A stretch of 64,000 bases of DNA, taken from positions 33,123 to 97,122 of the forward strand of contig CALZEQ010000005.1 of NCBI GenBank assembly GCA_945641355.1, given 5' to 3'. The position numbers and the translations under genes are program-made. The notes beneath the pieces are model-generated. The model was not told where the DNA came from, searched no databases, and worked only from the letters and a program-made list of their open reading frames with translations. Origin of the DNA: an uncultured Mediterranea sp. GTDB taxonomy: Bacteria > Bacteroidota > Bacteroidia > Bacteroidales > Bacteroidaceae. Shown in pieces: positions 25,354 through 34,859 of this stretch (the stretch's first letter is position 1; every line of letters starts with the position of its first letter).

Positions 25354-25561
25354 ATTGTACACCTTCGACAAACTGCGGTGGTACGACAGTGATAACGGTG
25401 ATTGTTGCAGCAAAATAAGTGCTTTTTTGATGAAAAAAACAACGGTTATCTGCCACAAATCTGCCCAAACTTGCCAAAAAACGCCCAAAAACGACTTGTT
25501 TTGAACCCACTTTTTCACAAAAAAGGGCCATTTTTGTGTTAATGATTGTAAATCTCAAAAT

Positions 25562-25629
25562 ATCTGCCACACATTTTTAGAAGTTAATCCTTTTATATAA
25601 AGGAGATTAACAGAAAGTGTGTGGCAGAT
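25562..25629. repeat. 68-bp near-continuous palindrome
   Basis: ATCTGCCACACA (25562-25573) faces TGTGTGGCAGAT (25618-25629); inside, GTTAATC (25583-25589) faces GATTAAC (25605-25611) and CCTTT faces AAAGG around TTATATA. Extrudable as a cruciform or, as RNA, a long hairpin. Confidence 0.7.
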
Positions 25630-25783
25630 GGCAGATAAACAAAACTTCTCACGCGCGCGTGCGCGAGAGAGACATGTGCGTGAAATTTTGGACGCACATG
25701 AAATGATGATTGTGAAGGGGAAAAGGCACCGCACCACAACGATTCCTTAAATAAGTCAACAAAGCATAAAACAGCGGCTGTAT

Positions 25784-25815
25784 TTTGGAGGTGACCCCGC
25801 CTCTGCATACTTTTG
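25784..25815 (+). promoter_or_regulatory. Promoter of the lipoprotein/PagL-like pair
   Basis: TTTG (25784-25787), 20 bp, TACTTTTG (25808-25815), both perfect, 31 bp ahead of ATG 25847. Confidence 0.7.
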
Positions 25816-25846
25816 CCTCGCAATAACAACGAATGACGAATGTATA

Positions 25847-26773
25847 ATGAGAACTCTCTTTTTACAACTCCGACTTCTGTCCGTCTGCGCCACGGTCTGC
25901 CTCCTTACCGCCTGCAACGGCGATTTGTTTGTGGACAAGGTAGACATTCCGCCAATGACAGAGGTTGCCATAGAGGGGGACGGAGGTGAATATCACTTCC
26001 CATTCCCCGCCAAAGGATTGAGGCAGATTAGTGTCGATCTGTTTGACGACAGGAATCTGACTTACCTGGGCCATGACGGCGAGGAGCTGGACCCGAAGCT
26101 CGCCTCTCCTGCCGATCTGGTGGAAATCAGATACACCTCCGTCCTGCTATCCTACTCCATTCAGGTGAAGACTAACTCGCTGACGGTGCATACGCTTGAA
26201 AATGCGACCTCTGAAGCACAGCAGGTTACCGTCCGGCTGTCATACGACTATGAGGTCAAGTTTCTGGTGCTGAACATCGAAGCGGGCAAACCATTAGAGA
26301 TGGTACGGATGGAGTACGATGAACGCCTGGAGGTGACGGACAGATATAAGACGGAAAGAATGAAAACAAGATTTGCCAACAACACGTCACAGACCCAACG
26401 AATGAAGTCTACAAATGTGGGATTCCAAGGAGTGACCCTCGTGACCCCAGCCGAGCAGTGGGCAGACTATCAGAACGTCTGCATGACACTGCCTACCTAT
26501 ACGGAGGGTAAGTGGATGCTGGGCAGCGCCAAGGATATCCAGTTGAAGACATCCCTCTATTACAATCTCAAATCGTGGTCGGAGGAGAAGTATGTAGAGA
26601 TTCCTCCCAACAGCATTGTGGATATTGTTACCGAAGTCTACTTCTCAAAGGCCGTGTTGCATGGCCAGATGACCTTTCGGACGTCCACCTCCGGCCGGTT
26701 GCATACCACCCGGTTTGAAGCAGAAACCATAGAACCTGTAGATTATGAAGTCACCGTCAAGAATGCAGAATAG
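25847..26773 (+). CDS. Lipoprotein of unknown function, paired with a PagL-like barrel
   Basis: 308 residues. The signal peptide ends in LLTAC (Cys23), so it is a lipoprotein; NGD follows the Cys. The rest appears beta-rich, with no recognised domain: a PMTEVAIEGDGGEYHFPFPAKG segment resembling a BACON-like strand, a YDYEVKFLVLNIEAGK strand, and a C-terminal region rich in Thr/Ser. The next gene begins inside its last codons, so the two proteins are made together and probably act together at the outer membrane. Confidence 0.8.
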   Translation: MRTLFLQLRLLSVCATVCLLTACNGDLFVDKVDIPPMTEVAIEGDGGEYHFPFPAKGLRQISVDLFDDRNLTYLGHDGEELDPKLASPADLVEIRYTSVLLSYSIQVKTNSLTVHTLENATSEAQQVTVRLSYDYEVKFLVLNIEAGKPLEMVRMEYDERLEVTDRYKTERMKTRFANNTSQTQRMKSTNVGFQGVTLVTPAEQWADYQNVCMTLPTYTEGKWMLGSAKDIQLKTSLYYNLKSWSEEKYVEIPPNSIVDIVTEVYFSKAVLHGQMTFRTSTSGRLHTTRFEAETIEPVDYEVTVKNAE

Positions 26774-27950
26774 GCTGAGAGGGATGGGAGCCATAGTCGC
26801 TGCCCTGTGTGCCATTGCCCTCTATGCAGGGGATTCCATTCCTCCTGCAGGAGGTCTGAGACCGATGTGGCGCATCGGATGGGAGACATCCATGGGATGG
26901 GTGCCTGGGACCAACAGTTTTCTGGAAGGATACAATCTGCAGGACAAGCGAATCAGGAACATGCTGTCGGGGACCTTCCGAACAGAGTTCAGCTTTCATC
27001 CACAATCCAAGGAGGGGCAGCTTTACCCCGGCCTGTATCAGGGCATCGGAGTAGGAGTGAATACGTTCTTTGCCCATTCGCTGTTGGGGACTCCCCTCTC
27101 CCTCTACGTCTATCAGGGTGCCCCCATCGTCCGCCTCAACCAGCGGCTGTGGCTGGGCTACGAATGGAAGTTCGGAGCGGCCTTCGGCTGGGAGCATCAT
27201 GTGAAAGACAGCAATGACAACAACTCGTCGGTCAGCACGGACGTGACAGCCCTGATAGGATTGGGCGTGAAACTGCACTACCAACTCAACCGATGGAGGG
27301 TCAGCGTGGGCATAGACGGCACACACTTTTCGAACGGAAACACCTCGTTCCCCAACGCAGGTGTCAACGCCATCGGCGCTTCTATCGGGGTAGCATACTC
27401 CTTATCGACTGAGGAGAAGGGGTTGACGACCTCGGCAGAGCGAGCGAAAGGTGACATCGAAAGCGGTGACTGGATGGTTGACGTCACGGCATTCGGAGCC
27501 TGGCGGAAGCGCATCGTATCCGTGTATGACGATCCGCAGGTGTGCCCTGGCAAATTCGGCGTTGCCGGACTGCAGTTCTCGCCTATGTACCGGTTGAACA
27601 GACATGTAGCCGTCGGTTCGGCCCTCGACCTGCAATGGGACGAAGGGAGCGGATTGGCTTCCTACTGGGTGGAAGGCAGCTCGGGAAAGGAGATCAAGTT
27701 CAACCGTCCGCCTTTTGCCAAGCAGCTGGCAGTGGGCGTGTCGGCACACGCAGAGCTGACCGCACCGCTGTTTGCCATCAATGTGGGGATGGGATATAAC
27801 CTGATGAATCCCGAAGGAGAGAAACGTTTCTACCAGTTGCTGGCACTGAAGACCTTCGTCACCCGTCGCGCCTATCTGTATACAGGCTACCGTCTGGGCA
27901 GCTTCAAGGATCCCCAGAACCTGATGCTCGGACTTGGATACCAGTTCTGA
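26763..27950 (+). CDS. PagL-like (acyloxyacyl hydrolase family) outer-membrane barrel
   Basis: 395 residues from ATG 26763 (an alternative ATG 26745 adds six). A signal peptide (GAIVAALCAIALYAG) precedes beta-barrel strands, and the protein ends in LGLGYQF, an outer-membrane C terminus. The segment GTHFSNGNTSFPNAGVN matches the PagL active-site region: His188 and Ser190 are at the catalytic spacing, and PN-G follows. The position 12 after Ser, a catalytic Glu in PagL, is Asn202 here. A C-terminal half of about 150 residues is additional. PagL removes the 3-O acyl chain of lipid A; whether this protein does so is open. It overlaps the upstream lipoprotein by 11 bp. Confidence 0.75.
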   Translation: MQNRLRGMGAIVAALCAIALYAGDSIPPAGGLRPMWRIGWETSMGWVPGTNSFLEGYNLQDKRIRNMLSGTFRTEFSFHPQSKEGQLYPGLYQGIGVGVNTFFAHSLLGTPLSLYVYQGAPIVRLNQRLWLGYEWKFGAAFGWEHHVKDSNDNNSSVSTDVTALIGLGVKLHYQLNRWRVSVGIDGTHFSNGNTSFPNAGVNAIGASIGVAYSLSTEEKGLTTSAERAKGDIESGDWMVDVTAFGAWRKRIVSVYDDPQVCPGKFGVAGLQFSPMYRLNRHVAVGSALDLQWDEGSGLASYWVEGSSGKEIKFNRPPFAKQLAVGVSAHAELTAPLFAINVGMGYNLMNPEGEKRFYQLLALKTFVTRRAYLYTGYRLGSFKDPQNLMLGLGYQF

Positions 27951-27982
27951 AGCAGCACAGCGAGAGCCGATGCAGTAGCGGC

Positions 27983-29494
27983 TTACTCGTTCAGCTTCAG
28001 CATCTCCTCAATGTATTCGCGTGTATTGCTCAACCGGGGAATCTTGTGCTGTCCACCCAGCTTGCCCTTTCCCTCTAACCAGTCGTGGAACAGATTGCGA
28101 CGAGCCACAATCACCTCAAGCGGCTGCAAGGCCAGGTCGTTCTGCCGCTTGGCCTCGTAGTCGGAATTGACCTCCTTCAGCGTTTCGTCCAGAATGCGGG
28201 CAAACTTCTGTAGGTCATCCGGCATCCGGGCAAACTCAATCAGCCACTGGTGACGGCATTTGGCATTGGCATCCATAAAGACAGGTGCGGCAGAGTAGTC
28301 CGTCACCTGGGCACCGGTCTCGGCACACGCCTTGGCCAGTCCCTTCTCGGCATTGTCTACTATCAGCTCCTCGCCGAACGCATTGATAAAGTGTTTGGTA
28401 CGCCCTGTGATGATGAACTTGTAGGGATCTCGGCGGGTGAACTTCACCGTATCGCCAATCATGTATCGCCACAAGCCCGCAGAGGTGGAGATGACCATGG
28501 CGTAATTCTTGCCTAACTCAACCTCGGTCAGGCTGCATACATGCGGATGGTCTTTCCCCACATCCTCTAAAGGAATGAACTCGTAGAAAATGCCGTAGTC
28601 TATCATCAGCAACATGGCCGGATCGTTCGGATCGTTCTGTGTGCCGAAATAGCCTTCGCTGGCATTGTAGGTCTCGATATAGTGCATACGGCTGCTGCGG
28701 ATAATCTGCTTGTACTGCTCGCGGTAAGGGGTGAAAGCCACTCCCCCGTGGAAGAAGACCTCCAAATGGGGCCACACCTCTTCCAACCCCTGCTTGCCGC
28801 TCTTCTCCAACAGTCGTTTGATAAGCACCAGCATCCACGAAGGGACACCGCTCAGATTGGTGACATCGGCCCGAAGGGTTTCGTTGGCTATCGCCTCGAT
28901 CTTCGGCTCAAAGTGCTCCATCAAGGCCGTCCGTTTGCAAGGTACACGTACCAAATTGACCAGCGGATTGATATTTTCAATCAAGATGGCCGAGAGGTCG
29001 CCCACCAAGCTATGGTTCGTGTTCAGATTCGGAGCATGACTGCCGCCCAATATCAACGCTTTGCCCGAAAAAAGACGGCTGTCGGGGTTCTGTCCCAAGT
29101 AGATGGCGACAGCATCTTGTCCACCCCGATAGTGCGTGTCCTTCAATGACTCACGACTGACGGGCAGAAATTTACTCTTGTCATTGGTCGTCCCCGACGA
29201 TTTGGCAAACCAACGGATTTCAGTAGGCCATAGCAGATTCTGCTCACCTGCACGCAGACGAAGGATATAGGGTTTCACCTCCTCATACGTCTGGATAGGG
29301 ACATTGCGCTTGAAGTCCTCGTATGTATGGATGTCGGCGTAGTGATGGGCTCGTCCCCATTCGGTCTGGGCCGCCATTGACGTCAATCGCTGCAACACAC
29401 GTTGCTGCAACTCACCGGCATGGTCGGTGTATTGTTCTATTTCCTTGAGTCGCGGTGCAAAATATACCTTGTTCAGAAATCTTGTGATATTCAT
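27983..29494 (-). CDS. GH3 auxin-responsive-promoter family adenylate-forming enzyme
   Basis: 503 residues, full-length GH3-type member of the ANL superfamily. The ATP-binding P-loop is AKSSGTTNDKSKFLPVS (about residues 97-113); YIETYNASEGYFGTQND carries the A5-like motif and the C-terminal GRTKHFINAFGEELIVDNAE the hinge/lid. Plant GH3 enzymes couple carboxylic acids to amino acids; the bacterial acid and amine substrates are unknown. Cytoplasmic, with no signal. A TACTTTTG box at 29524-29531 on the minus strand lies 30 bp upstream. Convergent with the PagL-like gene. Confidence 0.9.
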   Translation of the reverse strand: MNITRFLNKVYFAPRLKEIEQYTDHAGELQQRVLQRLTSMAAQTEWGRAHHYADIHTYEDFKRNVPIQTYEEVKPYILRLRAGEQNLLWPTEIRWFAKSSGTTNDKSKFLPVSRESLKDTHYRGGQDAVAIYLGQNPDSRLFSGKALILGGSHAPNLNTNHSLVGDLSAILIENINPLVNLVRVPCKRTALMEHFEPKIEAIANETLRADVTNLSGVPSWMLVLIKRLLEKSGKQGLEEVWPHLEVFFHGGVAFTPYREQYKQIIRSSRMHYIETYNASEGYFGTQNDPNDPAMLLMIDYGIFYEFIPLEDVGKDHPHVCSLTEVELGKNYAMVISTSAGLWRYMIGDTVKFTRRDPYKFIITGRTKHFINAFGEELIVDNAEKGLAKACAETGAQVTDYSAAPVFMDANAKCRHQWLIEFARMPDDLQKFARILDETLKEVNSDYEAKRQNDLALQPLEVIVARRNLFHDWLEGKGKLGGQHKIPRLSNTREYIEEMLKLNE

Positions 29495-29726
29495 CGTTCT
29501 TAGTCAGCGTTTATTTATGTGCGCAAAAGTAATCTTATTTATCGGCAATCTCTCTCTTTTTCTCTTTTTTTTCTATCTTTACCGCGATTTAAGCACATCT
29601 GCGGGCGGTTTGGAACAAAAAGGACTCTTCTTCTTCCACAACCTGCTGCAGCAGATACGCGCCTGACGCACAACAGAAAGTACAGTTAACAGGAATGAAA
29701 TATTGTAAGCTAAAAGAAACAGAAAT

Positions 29727-30737
29727 ATGAGAATCGGTATTTTGACTGCGGGCGGTGACTGCCCCGGCATCAACGCCACGATACGCGGCGTGTGCAAAAC
29801 AGCCATCCATCACTACGGCATGGAGGTGACGGGCATACATAGCGGCTTTCAGGGGCTGCTGACCAAGGAGGTGGAAGAGGTGACGGACGAATCGCTGTCC
29901 GGACTGCTGAGCATGGGAGGAACGATACTGGGTACATCGCGCGAAAAGCCTTTCAAACGAGGTGGAGTGGTGACGGATGTGGACAAGCCTACCCTGATAG
30001 CCCGCAACGTAGAGGAACTTGGGCTGGACTGCCTGGTGTGCATAGGCGGCAACGGCACGCAGAAGACGGCTGCCAGGCTGGCCGAGATGGGGCTGAACAT
30101 CGTGTCGGTGCCCAAAACCATTGACAACGACATCTGGGGGACGGACTACTGCTTCGGCTTCGACTCGGCCGTGAGCATTGCCACCGATGCCATAGACCGA
30201 CTGCACAGCACGGCCAGCGCACACAAGCGGGTGATGGTGATAGAGGTGATGGGCCACAAGGCGGGCTGGATAGCCCTGCACGCGGGCATGGCCGGCGGCG
30301 GCGACGTGATACTGATACCGGAGATAGGGTATGACATACACCGCATAGGTGACACCATACTGCAACGGCTGAAGCGGGGAAAACCCTACAGCATCGTGGT
30401 GGTGGCCGAGGGCATACGCACGGACGGGCGTAAGCGGGCGGCAGAGTACATAGCACAGGAGATAGAGTACGAAACGGGCATCGAGACGCGCGAAACGGTG
30501 CTGGGCTACATACAGCGGGGCGGTGCGCCTACACCCTACGACCGCAACCTGGCCACGCGCATGGGCGGACACGCCACAGAGCTGGTAGCCCGCGGAGAGA
30601 CCGGCCGCATGGTGGCACTGAGGGGCGGCGAAATGACCTCCGTACCGCTATCCGAGGTGGCCGGACGACTGAAAGCGGTGACGGAGGACAACGACCTGGT
30701 GGTGCAGGGCAGGCGGATGGGCATCTGCTTCGGCTAA
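29727..30737 (+). CDS. pfkA: 6-phosphofructokinase (mixed-signature, group III type)
   Basis: 336 residues. Phosphorylates fructose 6-phosphate in glycolysis. Motifs: LTAGGDCPGIN (7-17), SMGGTILGTSR, GGNGTQ (107-112), PKTIDNDIWGTD (129-140), VEVMGHKAGWIA and LGYIQRGG. The residue pair that predicts the phosphoryl donor is mixed: Gly at the GGNGT position is ATP-type, whereas Lys130 in PKTIDND is the PPi-type residue. This combination is known in ATP-using actinobacterial enzymes, so ATP is favoured but pyrophosphate cannot be excluded. It converges with the M64 gene, overlapping stops by 4 bp. Confidence 0.93.
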   Translation: MRIGILTAGGDCPGINATIRGVCKTAIHHYGMEVTGIHSGFQGLLTKEVEEVTDESLSGLLSMGGTILGTSREKPFKRGGVVTDVDKPTLIARNVEELGLDCLVCIGGNGTQKTAARLAEMGLNIVSVPKTIDNDIWGTDYCFGFDSAVSIATDAIDRLHSTASAHKRVMVIEVMGHKAGWIALHAGMAGGGDVILIPEIGYDIHRIGDTILQRLKRGKPYSIVVVAEGIRTDGRKRAAEYIAQEIEYETGIETRETVLGYIQRGGAPTPYDRNLATRMGGHATELVARGETGRMVALRGGEMTSVPLSEVAGRLKAVTEDNDLVVQGRRMGICFG

Positions 30738-32044
30738 AGGGGCTGGTCGGCATAGTAGTGCACCATGCGTAGGATGGCCCGCGAACAGGCGGGGCAGAAG
30801 GGGGCATAGTCGCGCATCATGCAGTGGTCCATGGGGCGGTAGATGCCATGAGCCAGATAGCCGCCTCCCTCGTATACACCTATGGCCTGAGGGGCATCGG
30901 GCGCGAGCGGGGTAGGCACGGGCGTGGAAGGTGGCAGAAGGTCGGCCCACTTGGAGGCGAAGTGCACCAAAGTGGTGATATTGGGCTCCCACGGCTCGAA
31001 GGCCAGGTTGTAGAAATCCTCGTAGGCTACAGCTGAGGTGAAGTATTCGTCGGCCAGTCCGGCAAAGCTGTGGCCGAACTCGTGGGTGAAGACCACAGGG
31101 GTGCGGTCGTTGTGCGCGGTGCCGCAGGCATAGTGGTTGTACATGCCTCCACCACCGTAGGTGTCGGCATTGATAAGGATGAAGATGGCGTCGCAGGGCA
31201 CATTCCACACGGCATCGCGAATAAGGTTGTAGCGGGGCGTGGTGAGGTAGCGGTCTACACCGAAGGTATAGTAGCCGGCTCCGAGTGCCGTATGGCGGTA
31301 GATGCCCTGTCCGCATGAACTGGTACCCTCTTCACGGGAGATGGTGCCCACGGCACGGACATTCCACAATGAACGGCACTGGTCGAAGGGGGGAGTGCTG
31401 AAGAGTGCCTCCATGAAGCGGCGGGCATCGCTGACAAACTGCTCCTGCTGGGCAGCGGTATAGCCCTCGGCCAGAAAGACGAGGTCGACGCAGCGGTCGG
31501 CAGGCCCATTCTCTTGCAATACGGTGACGGGATGAGGTTGCAACGGAGTGCGGTCGATGAAGATGCTAGAGGGAGCCACCATCTGCCGGAGCAGGGGATG
31601 GAACTGCATGTCGGCCCGGCTGCGGGCGGAGAGCTGGACGATGACGGTGTCGCGCGGATAGGGCACGCTGATACTGTTGTCCCACGACTGTGTTTCACTG
31701 CGGGCCTGAGCGGTGGTGAGCCACTCTTCGAACAATGTGTTGAACCCACGGGAGTAGAGCAGGCGGGTGCCTGTCTTGTCATACACCTGCACGTAGTAGC
31801 CTCCGTAGCCGAAGGGGTCAATGAGGTGACGGCGCGGACCGGCCCACACGGGTTCGTCGCGCAGGGTGCGGATGGCGGCCTGCTGACCACGGGCATTGCC
31901 GCTCAAGGCAAAGTCGATGCGCAGGGAACGGGGTAGGAACCAGGTGTCGAAATCGACATCGGCGGCAGCAGCGGCGGCCGACGGCTGTGCATGGCCTGCA
32001 AACAGGCTACAGACGCAGAGAAGGAGCAAAAGAAAAGACTTCAT
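30734..32044 (-). CDS. M64-family (IgA peptidase-type) zinc metallopeptidase, secreted
   Basis: 436 residues with an SPI signal peptide (SFLLLLLCVCSLFAGHAQ). An N-terminal beta domain of about 130 residues (M64 N-terminal region) precedes the catalytic domain, which carries LVFLAEGYTAAQQEQF, AIFILINADTYGGGGMYN and the zinc site VVFTHEFGHSFAGLADEYF (HEFGH near residue 320, with the downstream Glu/Asp-containing LADEY). Exported to the periplasm or surface; the substrate is unknown, and IgA cleavage is known only for one founding member. Its 3' end overlaps the pfkA stop by 4 bp in the convergent orientation. Confidence 0.9.
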   Translation of the reverse strand: MKSFLLLLLCVCSLFAGHAQPSAAAAAADVDFDTWFLPRSLRIDFALSGNARGQQAAIRTLRDEPVWAGPRRHLIDPFGYGGYYVQVYDKTGTRLLYSRGFNTLFEEWLTTAQARSETQSWDNSISVPYPRDTVIVQLSARSRADMQFHPLLRQMVAPSSIFIDRTPLQPHPVTVLQENGPADRCVDLVFLAEGYTAAQQEQFVSDARRFMEALFSTPPFDQCRSLWNVRAVGTISREEGTSSCGQGIYRHTALGAGYYTFGVDRYLTTPRYNLIRDAVWNVPCDAIFILINADTYGGGGMYNHYACGTAHNDRTPVVFTHEFGHSFAGLADEYFTSAVAYEDFYNLAFEPWEPNITTLVHFASKWADLLPPSTPVPTPLAPDAPQAIGVYEGGGYLAHGIYRPMDHCMMRDYAPFCPACSRAILRMVHYYADQPL

Positions 32045-32045
32045 A

Positions 32046-32200
32046 CAATTTATAATTTAAAATTTAAATGACGTTGGGCGGGGTTAGGCGGACACATAGG
32101 GGTGCCCCTATACATGTTCGATGTAAAATCAATAATATAAAATTTAAAATGACGGTGGCAAACACCCCCAATTTTAAATTTTAATTTGTTAATTTTAAAT
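32046..32200. repeat. AATTTAAAATT-flanked intergenic repeat between mutS and M64
   Basis: AT-rich AATTTAAAATTT blocks at about 32053-32068, 32137-32151 and 32170-32200 bracket a GC-rich core GGCGGACACATAGGGG with the perfect hairpin ATAGGGG-TG-CCCCTAT (32096-32111). The core matches other copies in the window (40284, 60330). Confidence 0.6.
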
Positions 32201-34813
32201 TCAAAACAACAGCTTCTTGATGTCGTTCAACTTGTTGAGGGCCTGCAGGGGCGTGAGGTTATCCACATCGAGGTGGAGCAACTGGTCGCGCACCTGCGAC
32301 AGCACGGGGTCATCCAGCTGATAGAAGCTGAGCTGCACCCCCCCGGCGGAAGGCGGCGGAGACGGTGCGACAGCTGTGGCGGGAGCATCCGGACGATGTT
32401 CGGTCTCCAACCGATGCAGAATCTCGCCGGCACGACGCACGATGGAACGGGGCATGCCGGCCAGTCGCGCCACATGAATACCAAACGAATGCTGGCTGCC
32501 GCCAGGCTCCAGCCGACGCAGGAAGACGATGTGCCCCTGAGCCTCGCGCACGCTGACGTTGTAGTTGCGGATGCGGGGGAAGAGGGGCTCCATGTCGTTC
32601 AGCTCGTGATAGTGGGTGGCGAACAACGTGCGGGCACGGGCGCGGGGATGGTTGTGGATGTGCTCTACAATGGCCCAGGCGATAGAGATGCCGTCGTAGG
32701 TGGAGGTGCCGCGTCCCAACTCGTCGAACAGCACTAAGCTGCGCGGCGAGAGGTTGTTGAGGATGCTGGCTGCCTCGTTCATCTCTACCATGAAGGTGGA
32801 CTCGCCCACGGAGATGTTATCGCTGGCACCGACGCGGGTGAACACCTTATCCACCACACCGATGTGGGCACACTCGGCAGGTACGAAGCTGCCCGTCTGA
32901 GCCAGCAGGGTGATGAGGGCCGTCTGACGCAGCAGGGCGGACTTTCCGGCCATGTTGGGACCGGTGATGATGACTATCTGCTGGGTATCGGTATCGAGCA
33001 GAAGGTCGTTGGGGACATACTTCTCGCCCACGGGGAGCTGGCGTTCGATGACGGGATGACGCCCCTGACGGATGTCGAGACGGCAGTCGTCGGTAACCTC
33101 GGGACGGACGTAACCACCCTCTAAGGCTGCCTGCGCCAATGAGTGGAACACATCGAGCTGCGCCACCTGAACGGCATCTAACTGGATAGACGGAATGTAC
33201 TCGGCCACGGCCTGCACCAGCTCGGCATAGAGGCGCGACTCTAACGAGAGGATGCGGTCTTCGGCACCCAGAATTTTCTCTTCATACTCCTTCAGCTCGT
33301 GGGTGATGTACCGCTCGGCCTGGGCCAACGTCTGCTTGCGTATCCACCCGGAGGGTACCTTGTCCTTATGGGCGTTGCGCACCTCTATGTAGTAGCCGAA
33401 GACGTTGTTGTAGCCTATCTTCAGACTGGGAATGCCGGTGGCTGCACCCTCGCGCTGCTGCAGCTGCAGCAGATAGTCCTTTCCGTTGTAGGCCATCTGG
33501 CGCAGCTCGTCCAGCTCAGCATTCACGCCGGAGCGGATGACACCGCCCTTGGAGAGTAACAATGGAGGATCATCGGCCATCTCACGCTGGATGCGCTGGC
33601 GCAGGGTGAGGCAGACGTTCAGCTGTTCGCCGATGTGGTTCAGCCCGTCGTTGTCGGCCTGAAGACAGGCCTCCTTCATCGGCTCCAGGGCCTGTAAGGC
33701 AGCGGCAAGAGCCACCACCTCGCGCGGAGTGACCCGCCCGACAGCCACCTTGGAGACGATGCGCTCCAAGTCGCCAATCAACGGAAGCTGAGAGGCGAGC
33801 ACCTGCCGGAGGTCGGGATGATGGTAGAGGGACTGCACCACATCGAGCCGACGGTTAATGGCGGCGGGGTCCTTCAGCGGGAAAAGCAGCCAACGGCGCA
33901 ACAGACGGGCACCCATCGGCGAGAGGGTGTGGTCCATCACACGGAGTAGCGAACAGCCGCCTTCGTTCATCGGCTCGACAAGCTCTAAGCTGCGCACCGT
34001 AAACTTGTCTAAACGGACATAGTGATCGGCCTCGATGCGGGAGAGCGAAAGGATATGGGCCGTCTGTGTGTGCTGGGTCAGGATGAGGTATTGCAGCACG
34101 GCTCCGGCAGCTATCACGCCCTGGCGGAGGTGCTCTACACCGAATCCCTTCAGGTTCTTCACCTCGAAGTGCTGCAACAGACGCTGGCGAGCTGCCGCCT
34201 CGGTGAAGACCCACTCGTCGAGCTCGAAGGTGAAGAAACGGTTGCCGAAACGGCTCTCAAACTCCTCACGCCGGCCCCGCTGGAAAAGCACCTCCTTGGG
34301 GGCAAAACTGCCCAACAGCTTGTCTACATAGTCGGCATCGCCCTCAGCAGTAAGGAACTCGCCGGTAGAGATATCGAGAAAGGCTACGCCGCACACGCCC
34401 TTGGGAGCCAGATGGACAGCGGCCAGGAAGTTGTTTTCCTTGTAGTTGAGCACGTTGTCGTTGATGGCAACACCCGGAGTGACCAGCTCGGTGATGCCCC
34501 GCTTCACCAGTTTCTTGGTCAGCTTGGGGTCTTCTAACTGATCGCAGATGGCCACACGCTTGCCGGCCCGTATCAGCTTCGGCAGATAGGTGTCCAGTGC
34601 ATGATAGGGGAAACCGGCCATTTCGATGGTCTTCTCTTTGCCGTTGGCCCGCTTGGTCAGGGTAATGCCCAGAATCTCGGAGGCTATCACGGCATCCGTG
34701 GAGTAGGTCTCGTAGAAGTCGCCGCAACGGAACAGCATCAGTGCGTCGGGATGCTGCGCCTTCAGGTCGAGAAACTGCTTCATCATCGGTGTAAGAACAA
34801 TATCTTCGTGCAC
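32201..34813 (-). CDS. mutS: DNA mismatch repair protein MutS
   Basis: 870 residues, complete. The mismatch-reading Phe-X-Glu motif is in GDFYETY near the N terminus (domain I); the connector, lever and clamp follow; the ABC ATPase has Walker [14 protein letters not shown] near residue 616 (Ala where Gly is commoner), the signature [14 protein letters not shown], Walker [18 protein letters not shown] and the FATHYHEL switch. The tail keeps the helix-turn-helix and short tetramerisation end. Recognises base mismatches and recruits MutL. Last gene of the same-strand run after sufS, 46 bp away; a repeat separates it from M64. Confidence 0.98.
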   Translation of the reverse strand: MHEDIVLTPMMKQFLDLKAQHPDALMLFRCGDFYETYSTDAVIASEILGITLTKRANGKEKTIEMAGFPYHALDTYLPKLIRAGKRVAICDQLEDPKLTKKLVKRGITELVTPGVAINDNVLNYKENNFLAAVHLAPKGVCGVAFLDISTGEFLTAEGDADYVDKLLGSFAPKEVLFQRGRREEFESRFGNRFFTFELDEWVFTEAAARQRLLQHFEVKNLKGFGVEHLRQGVIAAGAVLQYLILTQHTQTAHILSLSRIEADHYVRLDKFTVRSLELVEPMNEGGCSLLRVMDHTLSPMGARLLRRWLLFPLKDPAAINRRLDVVQSLYHHPDLRQVLASQLPLIGDLERIVSKVAVGRVTPREVVALAAALQALEPMKEACLQADNDGLNHIGEQLNVCLTLRQRIQREMADDPPLLLSKGGVIRSGVNAELDELRQMAYNGKDYLLQLQQREGAATGIPSLKIGYNNVFGYYIEVRNAHKDKVPSGWIRKQTLAQAERYITHELKEYEEKILGAEDRILSLESRLYAELVQAVAEYIPSIQLDAVQVAQLDVFHSLAQAALEGGYVRPEVTDDCRLDIRQGRHPVIERQLPVGEKYVPNDLLLDTDTQQIVIITGPNMAGKSALLRQTALITLLAQTGSFVPAECAHIGVVDKVFTRVGASDNISVGESTFMVEMNEAASILNNLSPRSLVLFDELGRGTSTYDGISIAWAIVEHIHNHPRARARTLFATHYHELNDMEPLFPRIRNYNVSVREAQGHIVFLRRLEPGGSQHSFGIHVARLAGMPRSIVRRAGEILHRLETEHRPDAPATAVAPSPPPSAGGVQLSFYQLDDPVLSQVRDQLLHLDVDNLTPLQALNKLNDIKKLLF

Positions 34814-34859
34814 GGTAAATGGTCAGTTTTAAGGGTTAATCTTAAATTATTAATTGAAC

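Larger units (their letters stand above)
25222..25846. other. 625-bp gene-free gap with tandem repeats and cruciform
   Basis: Contains a five-unit 22-bp array (25243-25353), a duplicated TATCTGCCACA (25447 and 25561), a 68-bp palindrome (25562-25629), a CG-alternating stretch (25650-25665), a CATGTGCGT/ACGCACATG hairpin (25673-25700) and the promoter of the next gene. Reading frames here are short, low in complexity and unsupported. Confidence 0.65.

Noticed and set aside
25181..25570. Short frames through the 22-bp repeats
   Set aside because: Their sequence is generated by the tandem repeat and low-complexity DNA.
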